In this document: piece by piece, positions 60,374 through 64,000 of the stretch
Layout: every line of letters begins with the position of its first letter
How positions within the stretch are numbered: the first letter of the stretch is position 1
Assembly (NCBI GenBank): GCA_963697285.1
Contig: CAVONI010000011.1
Coordinates: 372,001 to 436,000 of the forward strand
Length of the DNA: 64,000 nucleotides
Origin: JAEUQQ01 sp963697285
GTDB taxonomy: Bacteria > Acidobacteriota > Vicinamibacteria > Vicinamibacterales > JAFNAJ01
Direction of reading: 5' to 3'
Position numbers and translations under genes: made by a program
Notes under the pieces: model-generated
Seen by the model: only the letters and a program-made list of their open reading frames with translations
Databases searched by the model: none
Told to the model about the DNA's origin: nothing

Positions 60374-60403
60374 ATTGACACGACTCGTGTCAAGTCCTAC
60401 ACT
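60374..60403 (+). promoter_or_regulatory. hspR promoter with HAIR-like operator
   Basis: TTGACA (60375-60380) and TACACT (60398-60403) are separated by 17 bases, a good sigma-70 promoter. A perfect palindrome of 9-base arms covers it (60375-60393). Read on the minus strand it is CTTGACA-N7-TGTCAAT, the same layout as the HspR operator HAIR (CTTGAGT-N7-ACTCAAG). A third half-site CGTGTCA lies at 60364-60370. Confidence 0.72.
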
Positions 60404-60456
60404 CGTGGAGCAGCAGGACGCGCGCCCGTGGGCGTGCCTGCGGAATCGAGCGCAGC

Positions 60457-60798
60457 GTGGACATTCGCAAGGAACTCTTCCTGATCAGCGTCGCGGCCGA
60501 GCGTCTCGGCATGCACCCGCAGACGCTCCGGAAGTACGAGCGCCTCGGCCTCGTGCGGCCGACGCGCACGCACAACAGCGTGCGGGTCTACTCGCCCGAC
60601 GAGATCGAACGGCTGCGCACGATCAAGTACCTGGTCGACGAACTGGGCATCAACCTGGCCGGCGTCGAGCGCCTGCTGTCGATCGCCGAGGTCGTGCGGC
60701 GGTTGCGGCCGCTGGCCCTCGACACGCCGCCCACGCGCGGGCAGCAGCGCCAGCTGGCGCAGGAACTGCGGCGCCTCAACGACCTGCTCGGACTGTGA
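60457..60798 (+). CDS. hspR: MerR-family heat-shock repressor HspR
   Basis: HspR represses chaperone genes and is released on heat shock, classically with help from DnaK. The 113-residue product starts at GTG 60457. It has the MerR winged-helix signature (FLISVAAERLGMHPQTLRKYERLGLVRPTRTHNSVRVYSPDEIERL, typical of HspR with its H-P-Q-T-L recognition helix) and a short dimerisation helix. It heads an operon with cbpA and clpB and probably represses itself through the HAIR-like site 60 bases upstream. Confidence 0.93.
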   Translation: MDIRKELFLISVAAERLGMHPQTLRKYERLGLVRPTRTHNSVRVYSPDEIERLRTIKYLVDELGINLAGVERLLSIAEVVRRLRPLALDTPPTRGQQRQLAQELRRLNDLLGL

Positions 60799-60806
60799 GG
60801 GGCGCG

Positions 60807-61796
60807 ATGGATTTCAAGGACTACTACAGCGCCCTCGGCGTGACGAAGACCTCGACCGACAAGGAAATCAAGGCGGCCTACCGGAAGCTCGCGCGGAAGC
60901 ACCATCCCGACGTGAACCCGAACGACGCCGCGGCCGAGGCGAAGTTCAAGGAGATCAACGAGGCGTTCGAGGTCCTGGGCGACCCCGACAAGCGGAAGAA
61001 ATACGACGAGCTGGGGGCCAACTGGCGGGCCTACGAGCAGGCGCAACAGGCGTATGGCGGCCAGGCGCGCACGGGCAGCCCGTTCGCGGGTTGGCCGGCG
61101 GGCGCCGACCAGAGCTACCGCATCGAGTTCGATTCGGATGCGGATTTCGACGATGCCGGGCCGTTCTCCGACTTCTTCCGGACGTTCTTCGGGGGCGGCG
61201 CTGGGCGGGATCACACGCGGTCGCCTCGACGCGGCCGCACGGGCCGGCAGCGCATCGGGAACGACCTCGAGCAGGACGTGCACCTCACGCTCGACGACGC
61301 GTTCCGCGGCACGACCCGCCGCGTCTCGATCAAGTTCGACGGCCACGCGCGCACGGTCGACGTGCGGATTCCGGCGGGTGTCAAGGACGGCGCGCGGGTC
61401 CGCGTGTCGGGCGAAGGCGAACCCGGCGCGGGCGGCGGGCATGCGGGCGACTTGTACCTGAACGTGAAGGTGCTGCCCGACGACCGCTTCGAGCGGCGCG
61501 GACAGGACCTGCACGCGCGCATCGACGTGCCGATCACGACGGCGGTCCTCGGCGGCGAGACCCAGGTCACCACCATCGCGGGCAAGACGCTCCGACTCCG
61601 CATTCCCGAGGCGACGCAGAGCGGCCAGGTGTTCCGCCTGCGCGGGCACGGCATGCCGACGGTCGGCGCGCCCGACGAGCGCGGCGACCTGTACGCCACG
61701 ATCGACATCAGCGTGCCCCGCACGCTGACACCGGAACAGCGCGCGCACTACGAGGCCCTCGCCCGCCTCGAGCACGACACAACCGGCACGGCGTAA
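60807..61796 (+). CDS. cbpA: CbpA-type DnaJ co-chaperone
   Basis: The 329-residue protein has an N-terminal J-domain (DYYSALGVTKTSTDKEIKAAYRKLARKHHPDVNP, with HPD at 33-35), a Gly/Phe-rich linker and the two C-terminal substrate-binding barrels (VHLTLDDAFRGTTRRVSI ... VRIPAGVKDGARVRVSG ... ITTAVLGGETQV). It lacks the zinc-finger CXXCXGXG repeats, so it is CbpA type rather than DnaJ. It stimulates DnaK, which is not in the window. It starts eight bases after hspR. Confidence 0.95.
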   Translation: MDFKDYYSALGVTKTSTDKEIKAAYRKLARKHHPDVNPNDAAAEAKFKEINEAFEVLGDPDKRKKYDELGANWRAYEQAQQAYGGQARTGSPFAGWPAGADQSYRIEFDSDADFDDAGPFSDFFRTFFGGGAGRDHTRSPRRGRTGRQRIGNDLEQDVHLTLDDAFRGTTRRVSIKFDGHARTVDVRIPAGVKDGARVRVSGEGEPGAGGGHAGDLYLNVKVLPDDRFERRGQDLHARIDVPITTAVLGGETQVTTIAGKTLRLRIPEATQSGQVFRLRGHGMPTVGAPDERGDLYATIDISVPRTLTPEQRAHYEALARLEHDTTGTA

Positions 61797-61821
61797 CCGC
61801 CACACGGCTCCGCCCGTGCCT

Positions 61822-61835
61822 CCTCGATATCGAGG
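61822..61835 (+). promoter_or_regulatory. Palindrome covering the clpB ribosome-binding site
   Basis: CCTCGATATCGAGG is a perfect 14-bp palindrome whose right half (CGAGG) is the only Shine-Dalgarno candidate for ATG 61842. As RNA it could form a hairpin or intermolecular duplex that hides the ribosome site until it melts, as in RNA thermometers. It is short for that. Confidence 0.4.
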
Positions 61836-61841
61836 TTGACC

Positions 61842-64000
<2,159 letters not shown>

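Overview
The window is a high-GC bacterial chromosome segment with tightly packed genes on both strands. The gene mix suggests an Acidobacteriota member close to Vicinamibacteria. This is inferred from family content only: Ser/Thr kinase-TPR proteins, a Tat-exported molybdenum hydroxylase, a PEP-CTERM protein, a large M14 peptidase and multihaem cytochromes. There is no rRNA or marker gene to settle it.

Layout. 1-7473 (minus) is a flagellar basal-body/hook operon, flgB-flgC-fliE-fliF-fliG-fliH-fliI-fliJ-flgD-flgE, running off the left edge, with a sigma-54-type promoter before flgB. 7661-13850 holds its likely control and chemotaxis genes: a response regulator, an NtrC-type activator, a soluble histidine kinase, CheY, CheX and a hybrid kinase. 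13955-20769 (minus) is an extracellular-electron-transfer locus: a heptahaem cytochrome, a membrane cytochrome b, a NapC-type multihaem protein, a decahaem MtrA/PioA-type cytochrome and an MtrB/PioB-type porin. Together they could link the quinone pool to the cell exterior. A NosL-like lipoprotein lies nearby.

22286-32177 is mixed: a GNAT-like protein, a sigma-54 activator diverging from a NifU-like protein, tRNA-Arg(CCT), apt, acylphosphatase, an orphan ModA, a frameshifted M14 peptidase and a small CC-terminal protein with an ArsA-like ATPase. 32344-38680 holds a two-subunit Tat-linked molybdenum hydroxylase, an exported amidohydrolase and three secreted proteins. The PEP-CTERM one has a good sigma-54 promoter.

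38835-44179 is the most interesting part: a four-gene cassette of TIR protein, MoxR AAA+ ATPase, vWA-like protein, and a fusion of an N-terminal module, a TIR-like/deoxyribosyltransferase-like domain, a CBS pair and a CorC/HlyC domain. It looks like a vWA-MoxR-associated conflict system with an unusual CBS/CorC output or sensor module. It is flanked by an S1-domain gene broken by about six frameshifts. A second immune-type gene, a TIR-NACHT-transmembrane protein (51201-53477) with a small gene ahead of it, sits beside tRNA-Pro(CGG).

54069-60236 carries housekeeping and redox genes: a hydrolase, SurE, a RodZ-like HTH protein, a NagX-like membrane protein, a bacilliredoxin, a sulfite-oxidase-like enzyme and TerC. 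A 26-bp palindromic repeat occurs exactly three times (34967, 54988, 55085) and has rewritten the end of surE. 60374-64000 is a heat-shock operon, hspR-cbpA-clpB, with a HAIR-like operator over its promoter; clpB runs off the right edge.
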